A DNA stretch of 64,000 nt from Diphasiastrum complanatum (GCA_029204225.1 MU831838.1:1-64000), one strand, 5' to 3'. Shown: positions 43,648 through 55,287, counted from the stretch's first letter. The notes: generated from the sequence alone by a model not told the origin. Program-made: numbers and translations.

Positions 43648-43823
43648 TCTGCAATCTCTCTTTATGGTCTGCTTTTCTTCTGTTTCTTCCTCTTAGAGCT
43701 CATCTGCTGATCACCTGCAACAGTACCAGGCTCAGTCTGCAATCTCTCTTTATGGTCTGCTTTTCTTCTGTTTCTTCCTCTTAGAGCTCATCTGCTGATC
43801 ACCTGCAACAGTACCAGGCTCAG
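43648..43823 (+). repeat. Perfect 88-bp tandem duplication before the oxidase gene
   Basis: 43648-43735 and 43736-43823 are identical, and the array ends 18 bases before the ATG at 43842. Each unit contains a pyrimidine-rich run ending TTCCTCTTAG/AGCTC, which looks like a splice acceptor. If the leader has an intron, the acceptor has been doubled. Confidence 0.95.
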
Positions 43824-43841
43824 GGAATAATTTTTGCAGTG

Positions 43842-45438
43842 ATGGCATTCTGTGGGATGCGCAGATCAGTGTGGATCTTGTTGGTGTTCTTCTGCTGCTG
43901 CTTGGATAACGTGCATGCTCAGGGTAGTTGGCAATTGCTTGTGAAGAATGCAGGCGTCTGCTCCATGCATGCTGCAGTCACTCGCTTTGGCACTGATGCA
44001 GGGGCATCCCAAATCAATCTTCCGAATGGCAGATGCCGTGACGATCCCCAAGACTTGATCCTGAAGCACGACTGCACTGCTCATTCCATCCTCTTCAGCC
44101 CGGCTACCAACAGCATCAGGCCTTTATTCCTGCAAACAGATACATGGTGTTCTTCGGGCCAATTCTTCGCAAATGGCACCCTCGTGCAGACGGGGGGAGA
44201 CTTTGATGGCAACACCAAGATCAGATTCTATGCCCCATGCCCAGATAATGGCATCTGTGACTGGGTAGAATCAAGCGATCAGAAGTTGCAGAATGGAAGA
44301 TGGTATGCTACAAATCAGCTGCTACCTGATGGGAACTCACAAATCCTCATGGGAGGGAGACAGGTGTTTACTCTAGAGTATGTGCCTGCCAATGGGCAAG
44401 GAACAACAGCCCTGCCTTTTCTGCAGCAGACTGATGACGCACAAAATGATAACTACTACCCATTTGTTCATCTGCTCCCGGATGGAAATCTATTCATCTT
44501 TGCAAACCAAGACTCAATCCTGTATAACTACAGGAATAACAAGGTGCTGATGAAGTACCCCGCCATCCCTGGAGAGCCAAGGAACTACCCATCTGCAGGA
44601 TCGTCTGTGCTGCTGCCTCTGGTTGCCACGGATGGATACAAGCAAGCAGACGTTTTGATCTGTGGGGGAGCCCATCCGGGGGCTTTTCGCAACGCTAAGG
44701 CGTTCTTCCCAGCCTCCCAGACATGTGGGCGCATGACAGTCACAGCTTCCAATCCAACATGGCTCATGGAAAACATGCCCTTCAGAAGAACCATGGGAGA
44801 TATGATCCTCCTGCCCACAGGGGATGTCCTCATAATCAATGGAGCCCTCAATGGCTGCCAAGGCTGGGGAAATGCAAAGAACGCAGCCCTTAATCCAGTT
44901 CTACGAACCCAACAACGCTGTAGGCCTAAGATTTTCTGTTCTAGCAGCCACTAGCAGCCCCAGAGTGTATCATTCCACAGCCAATTTGCTCCCTGATGGA
45001 AGAATTCTAGTAGCAGGCAGCAACACTCACCACTTATATACATTCACAGGTCAATTTCCCACTGAGCTCAGAGTGGAGGCATTCTCTCCTACCTATCTCA
45101 ACCCGGCTTTGGCTCAACTTAGACCTACTATAGTCAAATTTCCTGCAGTGATCATATACAGCACACCCTTTGTGGTTACGGTTACCATCCCGGCACAGCC
45201 ACCTGGGGGAGTGGCCATCAATCTGGTAAGTGCTCCCTTTACCACCCATTCCTACGCTCAAGGCCAGCGCCTGCTAAAGCTAGCATTGCTGGGCGATGTT
45301 GTCATGGTTGGAAAACGCAATCACTTTACAGCAATTGCGCCTCCCAACAACAATGTAGCTCCCACGTCCTACTACATGCTGTTTGTGATCAACAATGGTG
45401 TTCCCAGCAATGCAGTGTGGGTAAAGCTCTCCCCTTGA
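43842..45438 (+). pseudogene. Galactose oxidase/glyoxal oxidase-like protein, frameshifted
   Basis: Family role (known): secreted copper-radical oxidases that oxidise aldehydes or primary alcohols and release H2O2 in the cell wall. The ATG at 43842 opens a signal peptide (residues 1-26, ending V-H-A) and a Glyoxal_oxid_N beta-propeller. Active-site equivalents are visible: Cys103 in W-C-S-S-G, Tyr180 in L-E-Y-V-P, Tyr-His in R-V-Y-H-S, and a late His in T-T-H-S-Y. A DUF1929-type C-terminal domain follows. Frame 1 runs to a stop at 44952-44954. Family similarity jumps to another frame at about 44901 and continues to 45438, so two bases are missing or one is extra near 44901. Without the shift it would be about 531 residues, normal for the family. 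Otherwise it is well preserved, so it may be a recent pseudogene or an assembly error. Confidence 0.9.
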
Positions 45439-46250
45439 TGATCAGATCAGGCTGATCCCATCTTGACCGTTGTGTCTCATATTGTATATCAGCCAGCTTT
45501 TACTTCTGCAACGTGATTAGTCTCCTGCTCACCAATCTGTCATGCAGCAAATTTGCAGTGACGGCAGAGAATGCAAGTGAATGTGAATTATTCAACCGAC
45601 TTACCAGAATCCTCACTAGCTTATTTGTATTCATGAAATCCCCAGCTATTGCTATGCGGCTTTCTATCAATTTTGCTATCACAATGGGAAGGTTGACTAA
45701 TCTGGGCGCAATCAGAGGTTGGATCTGTAGAATATAAATATTCGGACTAAACCAGAATGTAAATATCGATAGTGCAGTTGATGTCTTTATGGAGTCGAAG
45801 CTGAGAAAAGTTTGACAATAATAAAAATTGTTGTTGGAATCAATACTGAATCCATTTTTCCATTTCTTCAAGTCCTGTCTATTTGAATGGAATACTTTAC
45901 ATTTTGTTCTATAGATCATCATTACACCCACATTATAGAAACACTCAAGGAGCCACAAAGCCTACCAATGATGGGAAGTGAATGACCCAAATACTTCACA
46001 CAACCATGTAAGATTGTATACTCAAATATCTTTTCAATCACAAGTTGACAACACTATTGAAGTGCAGAATTATCAATAGAAGAGGCAAATTCCTCCTTGA
46101 GTTTGCATCTATACATACTCTTATTTTTTGTTATCAATGCTAGGTTACAAAATTTTAATATGTCGAGGCCCTGTGTACTTTCTATAGTCGTGATCCAACT
46201 AGTCAGCTGCCTGTTTAGAGCTCCAAAAAGACTTTTGGCTCATTGTGAGC
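45439..46250. other. Oxidase 3' flank, nothing else recognised
   Basis: This probably contains the 3' untranslated region. No domain-bearing frame was seen. Confidence 0.45.
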
Positions 46251-46743
46251 TATGAGTGTCTATATTCTTAATTCTGACAATAATGAAGAATCAATGCTCA
46301 GGGCATCTACTTCGTCTACTTCTGTATCTATCTCTTCACTCATCAACTTATTCACCCATTCTCGTCTGCTAGAATACACAAATGGTATCCAGTATATATA
46401 TACATTATATTACAGGTGTACAAATGTGGAAAGTACAGTGGATGTGCTGTCTGTAAGAGATCGTGGGTGGCCGCAGTCGTTGTCTAGTCTATTAGCGCAG
46501 CTGCATGGGGTGAGCGTGAAAAGGTGTGATGTCAGTCAGTGCTGAAGTGACCGTTGGTGATGATGTTTTGCTTATCACCATAACTTGTGTAAAAACACAG
46601 TGTCGCGATTCTTTCGCGTTTTATTCGTCTGTGCGAATTTGCATGTAAATATGCAGGCTGCGCAACAACGTTAGTAAATATGCAGCATGAATGGAGGCAG
46701 ATTAAAATGGGATTTAAGGAGAGTAGAAGTAATAAATCCAACA
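46250..46743 (-). repeat. Putative 3' LTR of the 46.7-49.4 kb copia element
   Basis: On the minus strand a purine tract (AAGGGGAGG, 46752-46744) is followed by TGTTGGATTTATT at 46743, the normal polypurine-tract/LTR junction. The lower boundary is a guess. I could not find a matching 5' LTR above 49372, so the element may be chimeric. Confidence 0.55.
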
Positions 46744-46769
46744 CCTCCCCTTAATCTGGATCCGTGAAT

Positions 46770-48060
46770 GCCTTGATCTTTAGACTGAGCAATGCACAAA
46801 ATTTGTTGTGTGCATTAACACTGAGTGCTTTCGTGAAGATGTCTGCAACCATGTCCTACGTTCTGCAGTACGTTAAGCTCACCTCTCTGTCGAGAACCTT
46901 GCCCCTGATGTAGTGATATCTGATTTCAATGTGCTTACTCCTAGAATGAGATCTAGGTTGGCCGATAAGGCAATAGCACTTTGGTTATCACAAAACAAAA
47001 TTGTAGGGCTGTACTGATACAGATTGATGTCTGACAGCAAATTTTTCAACCAAAACGCTTCCTTAATAGATTGAGAAGCAGCAATGTATTCTGCTTCAGT
47101 AGAAGAAAGTGCGATAGAGGTTTGCTTACGACTGTTCCACGAAATAGGACCATCGTTGAAGAAGAATGTAAATCTAGATGTGGACTTACGATTGTCTGCA
47201 TCTCCTCCCCAGCTTGCACAGAATTACCACTGAGTTAATGAAGATTGTCGTTACTGACATCTCCATAGCATATGCACTGGTCCATGGTAGCTCAAATATA
47301 CCTCATGACTCAAATAAGAGCCTTCCAATGGGTAATGCCAGGATTAGCCATGTATTGGCTGAGTGAGCTAACAACAAAAGAGATATCTGGTCTTGTACAG
47401 ACCATTGCATACATGAGAGATCCTAGTATCGATCGATACAGATACTCTCTCATTTGCTCCTCTTCTTGCTTGGTCTAGGGACTTTGGTCCTTTGACAAAT
47501 GCAGGCCTGGATCCATTGGTGAGTGAGCTAATTTACAATTCATCAAATTGTATCTGTTAAGAACATTATGAAGATACCTTTGTTGAGTGATGTAAATCAG
47601 TCAATTTTCTCTGTCTCTGTGGATTTGAATTCCCAGACAGAAGTGAGCTTTGTCCAGATCAGTCATGTCGAGTTCTAAGAACAACATCTGTTTCGAATCC
47701 TTAACCATATTGGTATTGTTGCTGAAGAGCAACGTATCATCCACGTACAAGGTGATGATAATGAAAGATTGCTGCACTAACTTCAAATAAATGTTGCAAT
47801 CAGTAGTGCTTGGTTTAAATCCTTGTTCAATGAGGAATGTATTGATCCTCTGAAACCAAGCCCTGGCAGATTCTTTCAAGCCGTACAGTGCTTTGTGGAG
47901 TTTACAGACATGATTCTTTATGCCTTTCAGAACGTATCCTTCGGGCTGAATCATGTAGATATCTTCTTGTATACTCCATTCAAATAGGCTGTTTATCCAT
48001 CAAATTGATGTACTTCAAATTCGGCAGCTGCAGCATAAGACAAGAGCATTCGGATCGACG
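46770..48060 (-). pseudogene. copia reverse transcriptase and RNase H
   Basis: The frame at 47954-47601 has H-K-A-L-Y-G-L-K-E-S-A-R-A-W-F and the catalytic L-Y-V-D-D-T-L-L-F (Y-V-D-D at about 47735). Y-V-D-D is the usual copia form of the polymerase motif. About 47470-47250 holds C-T-R-P-D-I-S-F. About 47130-46900 holds the RNase H text A-L-S-S-T-E-A-E-Y-I-A-A and D-N-Q-S-A-I-A-L. Stops separate these parts, so no intact Pol is made. Confidence 0.88.
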
Positions 48061-48379
48061 AATGCTGAATTCTTGTCAAGAATGGTACATTGACTAGCAG
48101 TAAACAAAGCTCTATAGCCTTGATCAGTGATCTTGCTTATAGACAATAAATTCTTTGTTAATTTGGGTACGTAAAGTACATTATCTAACTGTCTAGTGAT
48201 GTCATCTAGAAACTGTAGTCGAATGGAGCCTTGGCCTTTGACCTTGTGTGAGCTTGAGTCTCAAAAGAAAATGTACTTTGATTCAGTTGTTGTGAGAGTG
48301 GAGAATAGGTTCTTACATGGTGTCATGTGCTGTGAAGCACATGAATCAAGATACTATTCGCAGGCATCTTTGCTTGGTT

Positions 48380-49260
48380 GATCTTGTACCATCAACGCCT
48401 TCTAATCTTCTTGGGAATTTCTGATAGAGTCAGAACCTCCATCTTGTGTTGCTGCATCTTCTTTCTCACTTCGTTGTGCTTGAGAATACAACGATATTTG
48501 ATGTTGTGATTAGACCTCTTGCAGTATCTGCAAAAAAGTTTGGTCTTGGCTGGTTGTTGTTGTTGTTGTTGTTGCGTTGAATTTGGCTGCTCTGCCTTCG
48601 TCTTCTTGTCCTTCTTCTTATTCTTGGACTGTTGCTTATTAGAGTACAATGCCATTGACTTGGTACTCATTGTAGATAAGCCTTTTCTCCTAACTTCTTC
48701 CTGTAGTAGACTTGTTGTCAACTTCTGGAGTGATAGCGCAAGAGTATTGCTCAAGAACAATACTAGGTTGTCATAAGAGGATGGAAGACTGCCAAGAAGA
48801 GACATTGTTGAGTCTTTTTTTGAAATAGGAAAACCTATTGCAACTAGTTGATTTAGCAATTGCTTGAACTCGTTCAAATGATTACTAATTGAGGTGCCTT
48901 CGTTCATTTTTTAGTGTAAAGACCTTCTTTCTCAGGAAGAGACGAGTCGATACATCTGAAGTCTCATAGATACTTGTTAAGATATTCCACGCTTCTTTGG
49001 AGGTGGTACTGTTTGATATGTGAGTGATCTGAGTGTCTTTCAGATTCAAGGATACAATGGCAAGAGCTTTGCCATCCTTTGCTTCTCATGTTGGGAGCAT
49101 TTTAGGTTCTGCCAGTTTGGCTATCGAACAATTTACGTATCCCCATAGCTCCTTTTCGATCAAGATCATCCTCATCTTGAATTTCTACATGTGAAAATCA
49201 TCTCCGTTGAACTTGTGGATCAAGTGGATCTCTGAGGTTGAACCTTCTATTATGATCGAT
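48380..49260 (-). pseudogene. copia Gag
   Basis: The open part, 48907-48392, starts M-N-E-G-T-S-I-S-N-H-L and continues with a UBN2-type L-G-S-L-P-S-S-Y-D segment and a lysine-rich stretch. A run of about seven glutamines near 48565 precedes a zinc-knuckle-like C-R-Y-C-K-R-S-N-H-N-I-K-Y. The last cysteine position is displaced. Upstream Gag residues from about 49200 lie in other frames, including L-W-G-Y-V-N and A-W-N-I-L-T-S-I-Y. Confidence 0.8.
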
Positions 49261-49358
49261 GAATAGAGATTGAACACAGACAGAATATAAACTAGCTCTG
49301 AAAAACAAGAACGTATTAAGTTTCTTTTATATCCTATAGACTCTAGTAAATCCAAAAA

Positions 49359-49372
49359 CCGCTCTGATACCA
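49359..49372 (-). promoter_or_regulatory. copia primer-binding site
   Basis: The minus strand reads TGGTATCAGAGCGG, identical to the site at 251-264. It marks the lower edge of a 5' LTR that should run upward from about 49375. Confidence 0.85.
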
Positions 49373-50191
49373 CTTTGATGGGACAATAGAACAAACTAGG
49401 TCTAGGCCGCAGCGGAAATGAAGGCCATCGTCCCACCAAATGAAAAACAATAAACAATGATAATTGATGATAAGGATCTGGTTTACTTAGAAAGTGGAGT
49501 TATAGAGTAGTTCTGATTGTGTTGATTAATGAATATCAGTGTAGGTGTCATAGACAGCCATAGATAGAAATTGCAGAAACGATTAGGTGTTTGAGACAAC
49601 CATGCAATTCTCTGATACTGATATTTTGATATAAAGAAATGCGAAACAATTAGGCATCAAAGACAACCATACATTTCTTCGTTTATGATACTTGCGGAAG
49701 AAAAATGAGAGTTAATTAACATTCAACAAGAATGTAATGAGATAGAACAATAGCGAATCTGTATATTCAATGTTGTAATAACAACTATCAGATCACAAGA
49801 CAATTGCGTTGATAAGCGTATGATCCTACTTATAAAAACAAATCAATTACTATAGTTTTGAATATTTACTCTCTCTATATAATCTCTAACTCTAAGGAGT
49901 CAGATACTATGAAGACATGTTTTGGTTGTTTGATCTTTGTCGTGTAGATTTAGTATCAATCTCAAGTATCAACAATTATTCAATTTTTTTTTTTCAATCG
50001 CTCATTTACATATATATAGTTGTTGGATGATCTTGTGTTATTTTGACTTTACAATTACAAGATGATCGTTAACACCTGTTTTGTTGCGGAAGCTGTTATG
50101 TTTCACGTTCGTCCTCTCTCTTCTGATTCGCGAACAATTTTTTGTCTTTGAATTTTCTTTTCGTGCGGAAGCTTTTACGGGATCCCAGACA
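49373..50191 (-). repeat. Presumed 5' LTR or leader of the copia element
   Basis: This sequence lies between the primer site and a minus-strand TGTCTGGGATCCCG at 50191 that could be an LTR start. It does not resemble the putative 3' LTR at 46250-46743. Either the 3' end was replaced by recombination or the boundaries are wrong. Confidence 0.35.
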
Positions 50192-50219
50192 CTCGACTAA
50201 GCATCACAGAACATATTTT

Positions 50220-50831
50220 ATTCTAGCAATCAAGAGACACAACACAAGGCCAAGAGATACACGAAATAGAGCGACTATATTGTCAGTTTGGTTTTAGAGT
50301 GTCTCGCTCGTTGGCGGAATGACTCTCTGCTCTTTCGCTGTGTTCTGCTCGTTGGCAGACTTTCATGCACAGCTATGGTATTTTTGCTTTCTTACTCTAT
50401 TCGCTACGTCTCTCTCTATTTCTTACAGATCTCTGTATTCACTATCTCTCTCCTTACAATTATGATCCAAAGACGATTGTTTATACCTCCACCACGTGGA
50501 ATTTACAAGATAGCTAAACGTGGCATCACAAGACTAATCAACTAGTTAGTTAGTCTCCATCGTTGCTATTTGTTTCAACTGGGCATGAAGCTCGTTGAGC
50601 TGCCAGCTGGCAACGCGAAGGATTTCTCTTCGTTTGTTTTGTTCTTTTCGTTCTTTTCATAGTCTTCGTTCTACGCCCCTTTTGCGGTTTGCGGTCCTGG
50701 AGGTGTGTTTACGATTCGCGAATCGTTTGTGCTTCGAGTCAAAGGCACTTGACTGTCGCGAATTGTTCTCGTTCGACCTTCATGTCTTGTTCGTGTTGCG
50801 ACAAAGTTGCAGGAGTTCATCATTTCTGACA
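50220..50831 (-). repeat. 3' LTR of a second copia family
   Basis: On the minus strand a purine tract (AAGAGGGAG) is followed by TGTCAGAAATGATG from 50831, directly after RNase H codons. It includes a TGCCAGCTGGCA palindrome. The match to 31620-32090 covers most of its length. The lower boundary is approximate. Confidence 0.75.
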
Positions 50832-51129
50832 CTCCCTCTTGAACCTTGCAGCCTTGTTCGTTCAATCCAATTGTCTCTCTTTGCTTGGTAAAGAGTGACT
50901 TGTCGAGCGCTTTCGTAAGGAGATCTGCAATCATACTTTCTGATTTTATAAACTGGACCTGGAGCTCTCCTTTCAAGATCAAATCTCGAATGTGAGGATA
51001 CTTCAGAGGAATGTGCTTTGTCTTTGAATGGAAGACAGAATCCTGGGACAGATAGATCCTAACCCCTTGTACATGAGCTGAAAAATCATCAATCTTGCAA
51101 ATGAGACGAAGACAAAAATGGAAATGCAA
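50832..51129 (-). pseudogene. copia RNase H C-terminus (second family)
   Basis: The minus strand encodes L-S-Q-D-S-V-F-H-S-K-T-K-H-I, then I-R-D-L-I-L-K-G, then M-I-A-D-L-L-T-K-A-L-D-K. This is the conserved end of copia RNase H, running into the purine tract and LTR. Upstream pol is absent, so only the 3' end of this copy remains. Confidence 0.85.
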
Positions 51130-52270
51130 TTAGTTGAAGAGTTGAGATATAGGGTTGTTGCAAAAAAATTCAAAACTGGCGCCAAAGAGCTCTCATGTAA
51201 TTAGGTTATCTCTCTACTTTAAGAATATCCCCCCCTAAGGCATCAGTCATGTAATTAAAACCCATCATTGTAATTTCTTTATCAACAAGAACCTAGATAT
51301 GATTCTGTCCTTTTGACTGTTTTGTATTATAAGAGCTATGAGGTTCATGTGTATGACAGCGTTATAATAGAGAATACGTCCCAGTAAAAAGTTCTTCAAC
51401 AATCCGCAATGGTGGATTGAAACTGCAAGATAAAATCACTCCACAATTTCTTATCGAATTGTCAAGTTGTACATTGATCCATATGCCTCCAATAACAAAA
51501 TTAATCAAACCACCTGAACATGACCAAAACGTGTCTAAAAGCTCAGAGGTATGTACTTGTATCAATCTCAAGACTAAAAGACTAGAGAATGCAGCATTTG
51601 CGTATTCAAGGAAGTTCACCAAGCAGGTCATGGGTGATTTAAGCAGTGGTCAGATTAGTCGCAACTTGGATCTACACATATGTCTCCTATAAATAAAACA
51701 TGGAGCGCTTCAAGCACATGGATAAAACACCAAATGCCAAACTTTGTTCTGCTTCTTGGCATAGCAAAACTGCCAAGTTGAACCAGTTGATAACAAGGAA
51801 TGTGTTCAACTGTACTTGATGGTTGGATAACATTGAGTAAAATGGCTTGTGAGAATAATACATCAGAGACCCATTTCATACTCTTACTATTACAAAGCCC
51901 AAAAGAAAGGGCTACAATTGATATGCATCGTAGCTCATCTCCTAAATCAGATGTTCTTGTGGCTTTTTGCATAGTTAAAAGATTAACAAGCTTGTTTAGG
52001 CTGCAAGAAAATTTTCTTTGACTGCATTTACGCCTCAACAGAACATAAATGCAAAGAATAGAATTGATCTCCTTAATAAATGGAGATTCTGGAAAAATCG
52101 ATCTAATAAAACACTAGCATTTATATCAGCTCCTGAAGTTGGGGAGCATGTTTTGCCTTCAATTTGGACTGTCCGGGGACAGTAGCAGTAACACTTCATC
52201 TTTTCTAAGGTTATAGAAAGAAATCAAATGACATCTCCAAGAAGATGTATTGAAACTTGCCATGATACAT
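51130..52270. other. Downstream flank of the desaturase gene
   Basis: The upper part probably contains the desaturase 3' untranslated region (minus strand). No other gene or element was recognised. Confidence 0.45.
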
Positions 52271-54623
52271 CTATAGACTTGGATCTCTTTGATAAAACAC
52301 AACATCCCCTTCATCTGCAACAAAATGATCTTCCTGCATACTTTTGAGCAAAGGTTGTAACAAGTGTAAAGGGAAAAGCCCAGATTTTCTTGGTTCTCTG
52401 TAATACTTACCAAGAATAGGCTTCACAGCTTCAGTCTGCAGAAAGAACCAGGCAAGAAAAATAAATAAGGGTGTTAGTTTGATGCAATGAGGAAGTCATC
52501 TAAGAGAAGAACTAGACAAGATGACATGGCTGTGACACACACACATACACCACGCACACAAGCAACTGCACCTACACTCACACTTATCATACTAAAACAT
52601 GCATACAGGCCAGGAACAACCCTATTTTAAACAATATTTTGCAAGCTAGAGAATTTCTTGGACTTCAGCCATGAACAAAATAGAACAAAGCAAAAAGAAA
52701 ACATTTCTTCTTTTGTGAATATTACAAAAATTGTGCTAAAAAGTGACCTCCAAGTTGCCAAATTTTTTTGGTTCTAGTTTGAGGGCCTTCATCAAAAATA
52801 AAACTCCAAGGCAGAATTCAGTAAGAATCTTAGAGGGCACTCACCAACTTCATGAAAAGTCCTAGAACAAACAAAAAACCTGGTAGAGAGTGAGGACACT
52901 TACAGCTTCAATCAGGTGATAATGTGGAATCTGAGGAAATAAATGGTGGACAACATGGGTCCCGATATCATGGTGTATATTGTTGAACAATCCATAGTCG
53001 CGGTCGATTGTGCTCAGTCCCCCTCGCATATAATTCCACTCCTGCATTTGTGAATGATGGTTCTCAAATTAAAAAAGATTCTTCACAGATTATACTTAGA
53101 AGCAGCACTTATGCATCGATCTGATCAATCTAAACTATTATAATATAGCATACAGAATTAAGACTGTTAATGTGCATGACAAACCTACAAAAACCACAGC
53201 ACAAGAAATGGATACAGCCAAAAGAGGAATTTGAACTGTCACAAGAATGTCCATTTTCCTTCAATAACAATACTTGTAGAACAAATATGGACGTAGGTAT
53301 ACCTTGCCTCTATACCAAGGAACCTTTTTCTCATAACCATGATGGTGCAAGTATGTCACAAGGTCCAGCCATATGACATTTATCTGGGATAACATAAGTC
53401 AAACTGTCAAAGATTAGTTTCCAGCAATTTCAACAGAAAAGTCGAAATAAATTCATTAGTTAAAGAAGGAATCGGTCTTCAAATCAGCAAAAAACTGATG
53501 TTTCTGGTTAGCAAACTGAAGGCATGGTCCACTAACCCAGTAAGGCATGAAATAAAGCTTGAACATCCATACTGGCCCTGCTGCAACTGTGAGACCTGCC
53601 AACAGAGCCACCATGGCTCCCCAACAAACAGTAGATGTAATGACATCCTTTCGTTCACTCGGCACAAACAATGGGCTGCCAGGATCATAGTGAGATCCCT
53701 GTTTTCCTGGACTCCTTCCCCACTGCATCAGAATGGTGAATCTCCCATGGGGATCAATAAAGCTTCATATGAACTTTAGCATCCAGTAAAACAAGTTCTC
53801 TAAGTGGTAGAGATTATGGTCATATTCTGCAAACAACTTGGAAACCTACCAAGTAAATTGGATATGCAAGCATAGCCCATGGAAGCTTGAATCGACCAAA
53901 ACGAGCAAGATAATCCATGCTTTTAAACACCTTCTCTGACACCTGATATGAAACAAAAGTGAGCAAAGAATCTTATGTGAACAGAAATTGGCGAGGTAAC
54001 AAGCTACTAAAAAGAGAACAAATGAGCATCAATTGCAATGCAAAGCTTACAGGGTGCCAAGACTCATCATTCTCCACGTGCCCATGGTTTTGATGATGCG
54101 TTCGGTGGCTTATCCTCCTGAAACATGTGGAAAAGAGTTCAGGGCTTCTATGCGTTCAATTTTGACCGTGAAGATGTGGCTAAACCACCTATGCATAGGA
54201 TACTTGTAATTTGATATCTTTGAATGAACAAAAATGTTTGTGGGTTCTAATCAAAAAGACATCTGGATATATGGTGGCATTCTGCTTACCAGCCATGATA
54301 AGGCACAAGGATTGATGAATGTGTAAGATGACCAATGAGACTGTTTATTTTTTTTTTTTGAGAGAAACTTCCATGGCCACTGCAAATATGACAGCCCAAA
54401 GTTATCAAGACCCTGCATCTGAGTGTTCACCATACTTTCAAGTTGCTGACAATTAAGTCTTGATGCAATCAGATAAAGCAAACTCAGAACTAGAATTACT
54501 AAAAGGGAAAGACTTGATCTTAATCTTGCTATCCCAAAAACTTGTCCAAGCGAATCTTGAATCTTCAACAACCTTCATAAATAAGATAAATCTACACTTA
54601 ATAGATAAATTGTTGGCCATATG

Positions 54624-54685
<62 letters not shown>

Positions 54686-55287
54686 CAGTCATGGCCTAGA
54701 ACAAACAGTGCCCAAAACATGGTGCCTTGGACAAGCCAGTACACGGGCCAAAGGAACCAGCTGTTCACATGTGTAGCTGCAGCAGCTAGTCCCAGTACAA
54801 TTGCTACATCTCTGGCAACATAGCTCATGGATTTCCAAGTGTTTTTTTCCCAGCAATGCTTGGGGATGGCCGCCCTAATGTCTGCCAAAGTAAAGGGAGG
54901 CAGAGCTGATGCATCGAAGTCTTCATCTTGCTCCATCTCTGGAGCAGGGGAGGGCTTGAGTGGCGTAGCAACCCTAGCTACACACTTTAATCTTCTCGGG
55001 TTTGCGTTTAGTTTCTGATAAAAAGTGATAGCCTGAGAATGGTATAGCCTTAATTCCTGAGGGCACAAATGGTGGAATGGTTTGGAATCCTGCTTGTGAG
55101 TCAAACCAATGCTTGTGCTGCTAGAAAGGCGAGCGAAACAGGAAGATCTTCCTGGTGAGTTTCTAGATAGAATGGAATGGGGTGAAAATCGAGCTTGAAA
55201 GCTTTCTGTTGCACCATTTGATGGAAGAATAGTTGTTGTCATAACCAAAGCTTGCCTCCCAGCTTCCAAAGCTGTGTATGCCACCAT
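52271..55287 (-). CDS. FAD7/8-like: Plastid omega-3 fatty acid desaturase (FAD7/FAD8 type), eight exons
   Basis: The exons (minus) are 55287-54686, 54379-54290, 54117-54051, 53942-53850, 53722-53537, 53383-53303, 53041-52904 and 52435-52271. Their lengths, 602, 90, 67, 93, 186, 81, 138 and 165, give 473 residues in phase. From memory, the internal exon sizes match the usual plant FAD7/8 pattern. The enzyme converts linoleoyl to linolenoyl chains (and 16:2 to 16:3) in plastid membrane lipids, using ferredoxin. Three di-iron histidine boxes are present: H-D-C-G-H (199-203), H-R-T-H-H (235-239) and H-V-V-H-H (402-406). The Ser/Arg-rich N-terminus of about 100 residues fits a plastid transit peptide, and no ER-retrieval tail is seen. 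Oddity: residues 208-212 read Q-K-K-K-I, from an A12 tract, where relatives have about N-N-P-K-L. Frame is kept, so the gene appears functional. Confidence 0.95.
54348..54359 (-). repeat. A12 homopolymer in desaturase exon 2
   Basis: Twelve adenines on the coding strand (T12 on plus) encode part of Q-K-K-K-I between the first and second histidine boxes. A change of one or two bases would shift the frame ahead of two catalytic boxes. Confidence 0.95.
54626..54682. repeat. (CT)n microsatellite at the desaturase intron 1 donor
   Basis: A 57-bp run. On the coding strand the intron begins GTAAG and continues straight into (AG)n, so the repeat overlaps the donor region. Confidence 0.98.

Larger units (their letters stand above)
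46744..49372 (-). mobile_element. Ty1/copia element internal region, integrase deleted
   Basis: Minus-strand order is primer site (49372-49359), Gag, protease, reverse transcriptase, RNase H, polypurine tract. Protease text (H-M-T-P-C-K-N-L-F-S, then D-N-V-L-Y-V-P-K-L-T-K-N-L near 48180) runs to about 48070. It then jumps directly to the start of reverse transcriptase (near 48010-47950), so the pre-integrase and integrase domains are missing. Several frame breaks and stops make it inactive. Confidence 0.85.

Noticed and set aside
54251..54571. 106-codon minus-strand frame over desaturase exon 2
   Set aside because: It is a shifted frame across intron and exon; the true exon 2 frame gives the conserved desaturase sequence.
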